Positions 11,942 through 23,933 of a stretch of DNA of 64,000 bases are shown one piece after another (the first letter of the stretch is position 1; every line of letters starts with the position of its first letter). The DNA comes from Mangifera indica (taxonomy: Eukaryota > Streptophyta > Magnoliopsida > Sapindales > Anacardiaceae), in assembly GCF_011075055.1 (NCBI RefSeq), contig NC_058143.1, positions 16,504,930 through 16,568,929 of the forward strand, written 5' to 3'. The notes beneath the pieces are model-generated. The model worked only from the letters and a program-made list of their open reading frames with translations. It did not search any database and was not told the origin of the DNA. The translations under genes were made by a program, and so were the position numbers.

Positions 11942-12749
11942 GTATATCTTTTGTCTCCATTCTTTTTTGGTAAACGTTGTATGTTCGAATTTCATCTTTT
12001 TGTTTGTAATAATATTTCATTTTAGGTTGATAATTCGGACTGTGTTCGAATTAATATTTCATTCTCTGTCATATTTAGGTTGTTCAGGGCTTGAGAAGTT
12101 GCCTCAAAAAATACAAAAAATGATCTCCTTTAGACACGTGGAAATAACCACAAAAGAGCGAAATCTACGAGAAAATGGAATACAGTGTTTGAGTTCTCTT
12201 CGATATTTGTTTTTCGGTCAATGCGAGAATCTGGTAACATTGCCTGCGGGAATGGAGCGTCTCACAGGCCTCCGAACATTGTATATTATAGACTGTCCTC
12301 TGACCTCGTTGCCATATGGTATCAAGGACCTAAAGAGATTACAGAAGCTAACGATTTGGAGCTGCCAACAACTTAATTTGAAGATGGAATTTCGAGGAGA
12401 AGATGAAGATGAACTTCGGTTGGGAGTTCGAACATTTGTGATCGAAGACTTGCCGTCATTAGTGGATTTGCCTCAGCTTATTCTTCAAGGATCGGCAAAC
12501 ACTTTACAATGCTTGAGGATTGAAAACTGTCCCAAATTAGTAAAACTACCGGAGTGGCTGCAAAATCTCACATCACTTCAAACACTTGAGATTATTCGTT
12601 GCCGGCGTTTGTCACGTCTTCCAGAAGGGATGCAACGCCTTACTGCCCTCAGAAAACTGGAGATTAAATATTCTCCTTATCTGAGTGAAAGCTGCAGACG
12701 TGATGAGTCGAAGATTGCCCATGTCCCGGAAGTTCATCTTGATGAATAA
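11436..12749 (+). CDS. Chimeric open frame: NPF exon 3 fused to CNL leucine-rich repeats
   Basis: One uninterrupted reading frame runs from the NPF exon 3 acceptor through exon 3 (to 11941), through 137 bases of former intron and foreign sequence, and on through about 220 residues of LRR (12079-12749). It stops at a normal CNL C-terminus (PEVHLDE). A read-through protein from this point would be about 437 aa. Its first half carries NPF helices and its second half LRR repeats of the LPxxLQNLTSLQTL type. Using the GTATAT donor at 11942 and the AG at 12077-12078 would instead give a stop within five codons, so only unspliced reading keeps the fusion. No start codon is evident at the frame's 5' end, and upstream exon 2 carries a stop. 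Expression is uncertain. It may be only a well-preserved pseudogene junction. Confidence 0.4.
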   Translation, partial: GLLVLYFTALHKFPESKTDIFNIIGVVLFAMGEPGLKTFLKAFFCDQLRAQEPKPYVKEDRVQARRRMRWLVAWSCSLPAVFYVFSPSNWPKTFIISASIMGVTLILFLLGIRVYRCKESAGHGRRLPIFSVFKASLLKWKLDYPTSPNHFFRNDENQLCLSPRIKILRYIFCLHSFLVNVVCSNFIFLFVIIFHFRLIIRTVFELIFHSLSYLGCSGLEKLPQKIQKMISFRHVEITTKERNLRENGIQCLSSLRYLFFGQCENLVTLPAGMERLTGLRTLYIIDCPLTSLPYGIKDLKRLQKLTIWSCQQLNLKMEFRGEDEDELRLGVRTFVIEDLPSLVDLPQLILQGSANTLQCLRIENCPKLVKLPEWLQNLTSLQTLEIIRCRRLSRLPEGMQRLTALRKLEIKYSPYLSESCRRDESKIAHVPEVHLDE

Positions 12750-13990
12750 ATTTCATCTATGTTTTGATTCCTGCAAGCTTCCTGTATCCAGGTTCGCATC
12801 ACATCAACGTCTTTGTTCTCTGTTGTCATCTCGGTTGTATTTCGTATCTGTTTGTTACGCGTGCTTGAATATTTTACTTTTCCTTCGTACCATGACATTT
12901 ATTGTGTGCTAAGTTTCATTACATCCTCTTATTCCCAGTATTTCCTTTTTGTTAAATTTTCTTCTTATCAACCAGAAAATTTAATTTGCAATTCACTATT
13001 GTTATTAATTCAAACATGTATATGATATTCAACGCAAATTGCACTGCATGGATTTTGTATGTAAAAGATAAGTAGGAACAATCAAAAGTAAATCAAAATC
13101 ATGTATTATCCATTAATTTAGAAAGGTTTCGAATTAAGAATTACTATGTAGTGGTGACCTGTTAGGGATTACATGAATTGGGGAAACGTGGAGCAGCAAA
13201 GTTTGTGATAAAAGATATTGTTAAAATATATTATGGTAGAAGAAGATAGTTGCAACACACCAATTCAGCCATACCATTTACTGTGAATCTGGGATGAATC
13301 ATTGATTTTTCTGCCTTTGTACTCTTGTAGTCCAGTTGTTTGAGCACTATTATAAAATTTTAATAAAATAAAATATAGCATTTAAAGTTATAATATTATT
13401 TTAATTAATTCAAATTAAAGTTAAATTTGTCAAAACAAAGTGTGTGTGTGTGTATATATATAAGTTAGGTGAATTTGAATTAAGTAAGGGTGAATATCAT
13501 GTTCAATTAGCCAGAAAATCAGGATAAAACAAACTTAACTTAGCCTAATCCAGTTCATTGAAACTTTATTAATGGTTTCACTTTTTAGTTGTGTCCATAA
13601 CGGAGTGAGGCCAGAGAGTAAAAACGCTCCTGTCCACACCCTTTGATTCTTTCAATCGTAAGTTTTTAAGCCTACACCGTTACATTCACATTTTGACATT
13701 AAATTTAAGAGAAATTATAGAAGTTTAAAATTGAATAATCAACATTTTCCCATCAGTGGGTGTGTAAAAACACTTTTCTTCCTGTGGTTAATATTAATTT
13801 CATTTTTCCATCTAAACTGTAACTCCCTTAACAAAAAAGAGTTATATAACAAGATAAATGCGTAATTTCTTATTGAATTAAAAAAAATTGATTGACTATG
13901 AAGCCTTAGGTTCTCTCTGTCTCTCTATATCTCATTTTCTCCCTATTTTCTCTCTTTCAAACTCTCTCTTTCTTAGGGCTGTGAAAAAAA
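12750..13990. repeat. CNL 3' flank, copy 1
   Basis: Collinear with 26207-27390, including 'gattcctgcaagcttcc', a GT/TA microsatellite at 13441-13460, and the segment around 13600 with 'gtccataacggagtgaggcc'. The match shows that the LRR end and more than 1 kb of 3' flank travelled together into the NPF copy C locus. No gene seen. Confidence 0.6.
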
Positions 13991-15548
13991 GGTCCGAGGT
14001 TTTACTGCTCACTTGATAGGGTATCATTAGCCTAAAGTTTGATCAACAAGTGTATTGAGTGTACTTTTATGATAGATATTTGAGATATCGTATGCTTTTA
14101 TTAGGTGTCTAGGATGTCAATGTATATTATTTGACATTACTCATTCAAAATAACACTGTCAATGAAGATTGGGCACTAGGTGTCAAAATGATTCAGATAG
14201 ACATTTAAAATTTTGAGAAAACATTTGAGATTATCACATTAAAACTAAAAATGAAACACTTGTTTATTGTTTTGAGTTGTGTGCAAAATGTTGAGAGGTC
14301 ACATACTTACTGAGTGTTTATCACTCATCATGTTCTTTTTATGGTTTTGTAGGTTGGTACTTAGATGAGCAGGACGACGAGGGACCCAACGAATCAATTC
14401 GGGATTTTTCATGAGGCAAGGGGTACTTCAATCATTATGTTTATGGACCTTATTTATATAATTATTGAGTTTGTTTTATGCACTGTTATTATGTGATTTG
14501 GATTTCAAATACCTTGTCATTTGTAAATGATTATTATGTATTATTACTGAACTATTGATATGATGGTTTTTTTCAATGTGTTTACACTTTTTTACATGTT
14601 GAATAATATTTATGTTGTAAGTCATGCTTTTATTTTTATTATCTATTGGCATAAACGATTTAAGTTAATATGTTTTTTTGAGTTTATATACAAAAATTTT
14701 GAGTGGAGAGATCAGGGGATCTCTGTCTATCTCAATACTCTAGAATTTGTGATGTAGAGTTAAGTTCTTATTAGTTCATGAAAAACTTTTCAACTATTTC
14801 AGTTGTTATTGAGAATCGATGTCTGATTTGATTACTTATGAAGATATCGGGTTTAAAATTCATGTTTTTGCACAGGAATAAGTTTTTAGTAAATATGTCA
14901 CTAATTTTAAAATTATACACATCCTGACTACGGATGTGCATATGTTATAAGGTCAAAGTTTTGTGTGCTTGCCAAGAAACATCCAGTTACACTTGGACAA
15001 GAAATGCAGTACTTTTCAGAGGCCCACTGTTAATTTTACATATGAAACAGAAACTTGGTAAATCAGAGAAGTGTCGTCTCTGGAGAGTTTGACCGCTAAT
15101 TCAGGGATTTCATGCACAAAGGTATGAATTTAAATATCTTGTGACTATATTTTAAAGTTAAATTTTTTATTTAACTGATATAATAATTATAAGATTCATC
15201 ATAATATTTGAAGTTTTACTTATTTAATATAATTAGTTTAGTCTCGAAAAAGTAATTTAATTCGTATAGAATTTCTTATTTAAAAAGAAAAACAAAGAAG
15301 TACCCGCTCCGATTAATAAAGTATATGTCACATTACCTATATTTTATAATTCAAATAGCAGATTCATGCAATAACCTCCATTATCATTTATTTTAACATC
15401 ATAGCATGGCTGCATGTGTAAATAGGCATATATTTTCCTTAAAAAGCAGAACCATTAGTAAAGCACTAAACATTTTATATCAAAGTTTATGAGCATGGGC
15501 CGGGTGAAGTTAAAGGATCAACTTGAGCCTTTTTTTTTTTCTGCGCAT
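13991..15548. repeat. Repeat-rich region with a three-copy element
   Basis: The segment 14390-14890 recurs at 23402-23930, directly after the LRR stop of CNL copy 1. Its last part (14690-14890) recurs again at 17400-17640. Shared landmarks include 'tcaatcattatgtt', 'gtggagag(a)tcagggGATC' and 'gtctgatttgattactt'. It could be a transposon piece, but I do not recognise the family. Short open frames here are AT-rich and not convincing. Confidence 0.45.
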
Positions 15549-15774
15549 GAATTGAATGGGCTCTCAAGCTTAAAGGGGCACGGCTCAATTCCAATCCTGT
15601 GCATAAGAAGGGTCGTGCCCTCCACCATGACCAAACCATTGCTGAAATATCACTCGTAATCCTAAACTATATCGATGAGTTATGGAAGCAGAAGTGCCAT
15701 TTGTTGACTGAAGATCCATGTGACAGAGCCTTGGCTCGCTTCTGAGCTAAAATTTTCTGTTGAAAAGGTACTCA

Positions 15775-15806
<32 letters not shown>

Positions 15807-15960
15807 TTGAATTTAAGTAGTGTTTGATCATGGAAGCACACAGAGCTTGCTGCCAACTACAGGAGAAGGGAAGGAGAAAGCAATGGAGTGTGCAATAGAA
15901 TTATTTGCATCTATATCTTGAGAAGCTAATAGAAGGAAACAAGTATTTTGGAGAATAAAT
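15549..15960 (+). pseudogene. Tau-class GST relic 1
   Basis: Exon 1 traces are EWALKLKGA (15550), SNPVHKKG, an AE-x-SLVILNYIDELW stretch and EDPCDRALARF followed by a stop, ending near a GT donor (about 15770). After a short GT-microsatellite intron (15786-15806), exon 2 traces read TGEGKEKAMECAIEL and, after a frame change, EKLIEGNKYFGE (about 15860-15960). These correspond in order to the GSH-binding thioredoxin-like domain and the start of the helical domain of plant GSTU proteins. It has multiple frame shifts and no start codon. It is more diverged from the three GSTU genes in this window than they are from each other. Confidence 0.65.
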
Positions 15961-17399
15961 TGGATAAAGCAATATTATGTATATATATTTTTTTGTATAC
16001 AATTTGAGTACACAGATAATGTGTCATTATATAATTAGATGCTATTTTATCTTTAGTTTAAACTCATTCAATTATATGGTAACAAATCATTTGTGTATAA
16101 AAAAATATGTATGTATAATTTTATTAAATAAGATATTTGGATTTAGTATTAATATCAAAGTTAACCTCAGTTTGAAGTTCATATTTATAATTTTATTTTT
16201 AGTTGTTTTTAATATTTCTCTTGTGTCGTGATATTTAATAGAACAATACTATGTGTACTCACTTTAAGTATATAAATGAATACACATTTATATATGTCAT
16301 TATGTAATTGAGTGTTATTTTATTCTTAATTCAAAATCACTCAATCACATAATGACATATATCAATGCATACTCATTTATATACTTGAGATAGACACACA
16401 TAATATTGTTCTAATAAGGATATAATGTTAATGCATCATGATGATACATTAGTGTTGATATTCATATTTTATTATTTTACCTATTAATACATTAGTGTTG
16501 ACACATAATATTGTTCTAAAATTCATATAATCCTAAAAAATACTCAAATTGAAACTAAAATTTAACCTAAACTAGAGGAACCCAAACCGATCATGCCGCT
16601 TTAACTCTACAATGATTAGTCGAACAGAAGTCTATAAACTACCGCAGTCATACTTGACTGTTTACTTTATGGTTTACGTAACATTATTAACAATCTACTT
16701 TATTATTTTTGTAACATTATTGCCAATCCTTAAAATGTCTAATTCATCAATAAAATCATCTAAAAAAATTATGCCCATTGTACCAAAACTCTGAAGGCAA
16801 AAAACAAAAACAAAAAAAAAGCTTTCATGGAATTGAGAAAGAATAAAGTTTTTGTATATTCAACTAATCAAACAAAACAAGTATGACTTGTGGGCGGAGG
16901 AACTTCTTGTGATTTGTCATGAAAATGCAACCAATGAGTACGCATGCCAACTATCTGTCAACTAGAGTTTGCATACAAAAAACTGTATTTAAGTGTATAT
17001 AAAAGAGAAAGTGTGCTAAAAAATAAAGTGCGCTAAGATTAGTTATACAAACAAAGAGAATATAGTCCCTCCTTCATATTGTAATCTTCTTTGTTTATAA
17101 TGAAATTTGCTCCATCATCAATCCATAGCCTTTTCCTGTATTGTGTTTTTCATGTAAATGTTGTGTTCTTGTTTTGAGTATTCTGCATTTCATTGTTGTT
17201 TGTTTCTAGGTTTCCTAACGAACAATCTCTACTTATTTTTCATACTACGAATAATTTGTGTGACCTTTTGAACATTAATAAAGCTGTTAAATGTGATTAA
17301 TACTTTTCGATATCAAAACATTTTAGCTTAAAGCCGTTATTAACAGGGACTAATACTTCTCAATATCAGAGCTTTTTAGCTTAAATTAAATGTGAATTG
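15961..17399. repeat. MITE-bearing region
   Basis: An inverted-repeat element occupies about 16239-16412. Its ends are 'gaacaatactatgtgtac' and the inverted 'acacataatattgttct', each arm about 75 bases, with little loop. Relatives lie at 15970-16130, 10480-10620, 10790-10960, 7890-8050 and 43260-43450. The stretch 16980-17140 has an LTR-like look (terminal AT-rich leader, 'ttcatattgtaatcttctttg'), but I could not define its ends. No gene seen. Confidence 0.5.
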
Positions 17400-17960
17400 A
17401 ATTACATTTACTGAGTAGCTAGTTGTAAGAACATAAAAATTTTGCGTGGAGAGAACAGAGGATCCCTCTGCCTCAGTGCAATTTGTTGATGCAGAGTTAA
17501 GTTTCCATTGCTTCACGAAAAACTTCTCAACTATTCTAATTGTTATTGACAACAGATGTCTGATTTGATTACTTGAGAAGATAATGTGTTTCAAAAACAT
17601 GTTTTTCCACAAAAAGAAAGAACTCAATTTTTAATAAATATGTAATCAATTTCCAAATTATACACATTCTTATTAGGGGTGTGCATAATAAAATATATGC
17701 CACATTACCCTTAGTTTATAATTCAAATACCTGATTCATGAAAAAACCTCCATTATCGTTTATTCTAAAATTATAGCATGGCTGCATATAAAAATAGGCA
17801 TACGTTTTTACTTATAAAGCATAACCATTAGCAAAACACTAAACATATGAATTGAATGGGCTCTCAAGCTTAAAGGGGCAGAACTCAATTCCAATCCTAT
17901 GCATAAGAGGTTTCTATCCTTTTCCACCGCAACAAATCAATTGCTAAATCACTCGTAATC
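17400..17960. repeat. Tandem repeat of 14690-15660, with GST relic 2
   Basis: The order of motifs matches 14690-15660 with a deletion. The end (about 17850-17960) carries the same GST exon 1 scraps as relic 1 ('tgggctctcaagcttaaagg', 'ccaatcctatgcataag', 'gctaaatcactcgtaatcc'). It is a second, shorter GST pseudogene fragment. Confidence 0.5.
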
Positions 17961-19594
17961 CGCAACAAAGCTTAGCCATAAGCCCACCAACTGTTCACCG
18001 GTCACATGCATTCAAACTCTTACTCCAGTCAAACAATTATTCACTTGCAGACACTTGCACCAGTAAACACTTCAACCTGCTACCGTCTCACTCTTACACC
18101 ACCCATACACAAACCCCTTGTTCATAGCCATAAACAGAATAACACATTGAACAAACTTCCTCCGGTCGACTATCTGTTTTAAACACTTTAATACACCCAT
18201 GAGTAGCAAATTTTGATTGAAACCATTGTTGATAATAAGTTGATTTGTAAAGCTGAAACCATTGATGTGTAGGCTTCTGAAATTGCTAGAAACCAGTACT
18301 TATAGAATTCACATATCTCTATTGGCAATTTTTGTAAACATTATAACCCATTGGTTGCAAATTTTAATGCAATTCAGAGTTGAGATAGTATATTACTTTT
18401 AAAGTTGGGTTTTTTTTCCAATGAAGTTATATCAAAGTTGGTGTTTTCAGTTGTCCTCTTGGTATATAAGTTTTTAAGGAAATTTGTCAATTTTTTAATT
18501 TTAACAACTAATTAAGATAAATGAAATAAGTTAGTTATATCAACTAAACAAAACCATAACAAATAAAGATAAATTAGATAAGTTAATTATAAATTATTAA
18601 ATTAAGAGTATTTAAGTAATTTTATATTAATAAAAAGTCAACCTAAACCAGAAAAGCCCCTCAACCTCAAGAATTATTAGAGTGATTCTTCCCATAAAGC
18701 AATGCCTTCACTGGACAACAAAGATACTAACAAAAATTTTGTATCTTATCAAATTCCGATAAACAACTTTGATATTAATTATTGGAAACTTATAAAATCT
18801 CTACACAAAATTTTTTTCCACAAATACTTTATACAAAAGAAATTCTATAATATTTTTTCATGAAATGTGAGTAGACGAGTTTTTAGGTTTGATTAGCACT
18901 TGTGAATGGCATCTAGCACGGGAAAAAAAATGAAGAATTTAAAAACTTGGATAAAGTAGCTGACTCAAGAACATTGTTAGTTTAAGCTTATGATGCAACA
19001 TTGTTGTCCAGTTGAAGTACATATAATATAGAGTCATGCTTTGAGATAAAATTTTATTGAAATCAGTTTTCTCATTGAGTAACAAGAGTTGAGATTTTCA
19101 CATACATTTATTACAATTTTACGATTATTTTGTCTACATGGGAAATGTTATAATCCACAAGAAATATGAACAATGAAAGGTTGAATGATTATTTCTCATC
19201 TAAATTTTGATGAAACGATAATTTCTTTCCGTTTAAGTCTAAAAAGTCAATATGTTAATATAGTATTTACTTATATTAATTAAAAATTTTATATAAAAAG
19301 GCAAAAAAATCATTTTCCATGATCTTTAAAACAATTATATACAAATAATTTAACTATGGAAAACTATTTTTGGGTCATTTTGTAAGTGAAATAATTAACC
19401 TATTGTTTTAGTTGGATTTTACCATTGTAATTGCACTTAAACTTGAATATCAAATTGGATGGAAGCTCGTCTCATGGAAAGAAATAATAGTTTTCCATTT
19501 TAGAGAGAGAGAGAGGGAGACGCTTTTTGTCGAACCAAACATCGCCTTTTTGTTGATCTACAAATCAAATTCAAATGCCATCAAGTTCCCCACT
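17961..19594. other. Intergenic, no gene seen
   Basis: The stretch 17968-18143 recurs at 27816-27982 ('ccaccaactgttcaccggtc'). The rest is AT-rich without a credible open frame. Confidence 0.4.
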
Positions 19595-20909
19595 AAGGCA
19601 TCTCAAAATCTAATGCCAATACCTTGAAATCCTACGCTTGAAACCCTAACCCCTTTATGATTGCTTCCTTCAAATCCTAATTAAAAAAGTTACAAATTAA
19701 ATGTGTCGTATAAGATTATTAATACGATTTAATTAAACTCATCCCATGAGTAATTTTTGCAATTGATTTCTCAAGAATGTAGGGAAGAGTAATTGGAGTT
19801 AGGGTAAGAAGGGTAAATAGTCATTCGAGAGGAAAAACACAACTGAGAAAGAAATTGAAGTGGTATGGATTGATACTTCAGAAATGAGATTTTATAATTT
19901 TTATTTCTTTTATTATTATTAATTTTTTTAAATATGTTTCAAATAGTTTTTTAAAGATTGATTTCAATATTTTCAATACCCTTTTTTCACATGAATTACA
20001 ACTAACTATATGTAGTCATTGCCAAAATGAGAATAAAAATAGGAAAAAAATTATTAAATGGAATTTGGCAAAAGCAACCAACTGGACTATTTGCATAACA
20101 AAATAACAACTTCAACAATAAAAAATCTTATGTCATTGATAAAGCTATAACAAAATTTACAAAACCCTCATGCTTACCCAATTTCTTCCTATTTCTAGCT
20201 CCCTTTCCCATTTTTTTAAACCCCTTTGCTACATGTGGGATGGACTGGGCTCCCACCATGGGTTTCTCTGTTTGAGCATGCTTCTAGGTCACAATCTCCG
20301 ACTTCGATTTCCTAAAACTTCCCGATGCTTCAAACAAAACCTTGTTCACAACAGTCCTTAAACTGTTGACGTCTTCAAAATCTCGAAAATGGCATCGTCT
20401 AAATATGTTCCATGTCGTTGTACCTGTACTTGTTTAATGAGCTTACCCTTGGGCTATATTTTCTTTTTCCCTGTTCCTAACCAATGAATATTATTTTCCC
20501 CCGATGAATCAAATCCTTGGAAAAAATGTTGAAACCCAGCTTCATAATCCTAAATGGGATATTGTTATGCAGAAATAATCTGATACCAAATAAATAATTT
20601 CATGTATAATTAGGAAGGATCGTCGAAATTTCATTTGACAAAACATTGTAATCCATTTTTTATAAAGACCCGAAAGTCAATTTTTATAAAGCAAACGCCT
20701 TTTTGGCATTCAAACAAACTGGGGGTCGGTGTCAATCACTTCAATTTAGTGCGCTTTTATCTTGATCGGGTGGCCATGAGTTTCTTGGCCCTTTTTTTTT
20801 TTTTTTTTTAATTAGAAGCTTTATATTTGAGGGTACATTCAGTCTTGCCTTATCCATACCTCTTTCAAAGCTAATTCTTGCTCTCTTAATTTGTTTCTTC
20901 CCAGAGCAC
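19595..20909. repeat. Upstream flank of CNL copy 1
   Basis: Collinear with 28105-28930, except that about 335 bases (20118-20452) have no counterpart there. The second copy ends shortly after 'tttagtgcgcttttat' (20745-20760), about 150 bases before the CNL start, so that locus keeps the promoter side without the gene. A poly-T run lies at 20792-20810. A TATA-like 'ctttatatttgag' is at about 20819. Confidence 0.5.
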
Positions 20910-23404
20910 ATGGCCGAAGCAATTGTATTTAACATTGCATCTGAAATTTTGATGAAGATAGCTTCTCTTATAGGTGGGGAACTATCGTTGTTGTTGGAAC
21001 TCGACAATGATCTAAGAGGACTTGAGGGAACCGTGACCACCATCAATACAGTGCTGTTGGATGCCGAGACAAAGCAGACTCAAGATCCTCAGCTGCGCGT
21101 CCTGCTTGGGAGGCTCAGAGATGCTCTTTATGATGCTGAGGACGTTTTAGAAGACTTCGAGTTTCAAGCTTCCAAGAGACAACAGGGGAGCTCAGCATTA
21201 AAGGTATGTCAATGCTTTTCAAGCAGTAATCTTGTTAAAATTGGTCACAAGATCAAGGACATTAGAGAAAGGATAGATGAGATTGCACATGATAGGGAAA
21301 AATTTCATCTTGTTGAGAGTCATGGTGACGTTAGGCAAGTAATTCCAAAGGAGAGGGAGACTAATTTCCTCTTCCAAGCCTCTGATATCATCGGAAGAGA
21401 GGAGGAGAAAGAAACATCATAAGCTTTTTGATGCAGCCAGACCAGGCTAATGTTTCCGTCATCCCTATTGTTGGAATTGGGGGTTTGGGTAAAACTGCTC
21501 TTGCTTAAATGGTTTACAATGATGAAAGGGTTCAGCGGCAATTTGAATTAAAAATGTGGGTATGTGTCTCATATGACTTTAGTGTTAGTAGGTTAATGAA
21601 AGAAATTATTTCCTCTGCAAAACATGAGGATTGTGTTAAGTTAAAAGCCGATGTAATACACAAGTGTTTGCAAGAAATTTTGGCTGATCAAAAGTTTTTG
21701 CTTGTTTTAGACGATGTGTGGAATGAAAATCCACTTAAATGGATGGAACTGAAAAATGTTCTGTTGAATGGTGTCGAGGGAAGTAAAATTATTGTGAGCA
21801 CACGTAGCAAAAGAGTTGCCGAAATAATGGGCACTATTTCCCCACATTTGATATAGGGTCTTTCCCTACAGGATTCTTTATCATTGTTTAAGAAGTACGC
21901 ATTTAAAGATGGAGAAGGTAAACATTTTCCAAACCTCATCAAAATTGCAGTGGAAATTGTTGGAAAATGTAAAGGAGTTCCATTAGCTTTGAAAAGTTTA
22001 GGAAGTTTACTTTTTGCCAAAACCGATGAAGAAGAGCGGTTAAGAATAAAAAGAAGTGACATTTGGCAGCTACAACAAGAGAAGGAAGGTATCTTACCAA
22101 TATTGAAATTGAGTTATGATTATTTGCCGTCTTACTTGAAGTGATGTTTTGCTTATCTTTCCTTATTTCCAAAAAACTTTTTATATTTAAGTAATGAGGT
22201 GACCGCATATTGGATTGCACATGGACTTCTTTCAATCTCTAATAATGCAACTGAAGAGTTAGAAGATGTTGCTATGAGATGTATGAGAGATTTATGGTCA
22301 AGATGCTTCATAGAGGATTTTGAAGATATATATCATATGGGTTATGCATTTAAAATGCATGATCTTATGCACGATCTTGCAATATCAGTAGCAAAAAGTG
22401 AGTGTGGTGAGATAAAATCCAACAGCCAAATAGTTGATAGGAGTGTGCGTCATTTTTCATTTATTGACTTACATTCCCAAGATCAAAAACCTCTAGAAGT
22501 CCTAGTTAACAGATCAAAAACACTTCGATCTGTTATTGTTATGGAACAATGCGAGCATATTGGTGTATCAATTATCAATACATGTCTACCCAAATTCAAG
22601 CACCTCCATCTGTTATGCTTAAAATGTATAGATTTTGAAGTCTTGCCAAGCTCTATTGGTACATTGATACATTTAAGATATCTTGATTTGAGATTTAATA
22701 TATTGTTGAAGAAACTCCCTGAATCTATTTGTCAGCTTCAGAAATTGGAAACGTTTTTATTAGGAGGTTGTTCAAAGCTTGAGAAGTTGCCTCAAAAAAT
22801 ACAAAAAATAATCTCCCTTAGACACGTGGAAATAACCACAAATGAGCGAAATCTACGAGAAAATGGAATACAGTGTTTGTGTTCTCTGCGATATTTGTTT
22901 TTCTATATCTGCGAGAATCTGGTAACATTGCCTGAAGGAATGAAAGGACTCACAAGCCTCCGAACATTGTATATTGGAGATTGTCCTCTGACCTCGTTGC
23001 CATATGGTATCAAGGACCTAAAGAGATTACAGAAGCTATATATTGTGAGCTGCAGACAACTTAATTTGAAGATGGAATTTCGAGGAGAAGATGAAGATGA
23101 ACGTCGGTTGGGAGTTCGAACATTTGTGATCGCACACTTGCCGTCATTAGTGGATTTGCCTCAGCTTATTCTTCAAGGATCGGTAAACACTTTACAATGC
23201 TTGAGGATTGAAAGCTGTCCCAAATTAGTAAAACTACCGGAGTGGCTGCAAAATCTCACATCACTTCAAACTATTGAGATTATTAATTGTCCGAGTCTGT
23301 CATGTCTTCCAGAAGGGATGCAACGCCTTACTGCCCTCAGACAACTAATGATTGAAGGTTGTCCTGCTCTGAGTGAAAGCTGCAGACGTGATGACTCAAG
23401 ATGA
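20910..23404 (+). pseudogene. CC-NB-ARC-LRR (CNL) resistance gene, pseudogene copy 1
   Basis: Intronless CNL immune-receptor relic. It starts MAEAIVFNIASEIL, an Rx-type coiled-coil N domain with EDVLEDFEF. The NB-ARC region follows: P-loop GIGGLGKTALA, kinase-2 LLVLDDVWNE, RNBS-B GSKIIVSTRS, GLPL-type GKCKGVPLALKSLG, RNBS-D CFAYLSLFPK and MHDLMHDLA. The LRRs (about 22600-23400) begin with LRYLDLRFN and end at CRRDDSR. Lesions are a frame change near 21410, and in-frame stops at 21506-21508 (the Q that usually follows the P-loop), 21854-21856 and 22142-22144 (before CFAYL). The last 22 or so residues found in the other copies are replaced, because the sequence changes into a repeat right after the stop. 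It cannot make a full receptor. The LRR part is open from 22199. Confidence 0.85.
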
Positions 23405-23930
23405 AACGAGGTATATTTCAATCATTATGTTGTGGATCTTATTTATGTAATTATTGAGTTTGTTTTATGCACCGTTATTATGTAATTTGAATTTCAGACA
23501 CCTTGTCATTTGTGGATGATTACTATGTATTAGTATTGAACTATTGATATGATGGTTTTATTCAATGTGTATTTACACTTTTTTGCATGTTGCATGAGAT
23601 TAACTATGTAATTCATGATTGTATTTCCATTATCTATTAGGATAAAAGTTTTAGGTTAACACATTTTTTTGGGTTTATATATTGGATGAGTATGCATCGA
23701 AAGATGAATATTACAAAACAAGAAAATTATGAGTGGAGAGAACAGAGGATCCCACTCTGCTACAGTGCCCTAGAATTTGTGACGTAGAGTTAAATTCTCA
23801 TTGCTTCCTAAAAAGCCTTTCAACTATTTCAATGTTATTGAAAATTGATGTCTGATTTGATTACTTGCAAAGATATCAGGTTTCAAATACATGTTTTTAC
23901 ATAGAAAAAAGGAACTCAGCTTTTATTAAA
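23405..23930. repeat. Copy of the 14390-14890 repeat
   Basis: It joins directly to the truncated 3' end of CNL copy 1 and runs to the truncated 5' end of CNL copy 2. This suggests the repeat sits at the recombination point between the two copies. Confidence 0.5.
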
Positions 23931-23933
23931 AAA

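Noticed and set aside
14560..14757. 65-residue open frame
   Set aside because: It lies in a repeat present at 23.6 kb, where the frame is broken. Low-complexity hydrophobic composition.
16980..17140. LTR-like stretch
   Set aside because: It looks like an LTR leader, but no TG...CA ends, TSD or partner LTR could be located.
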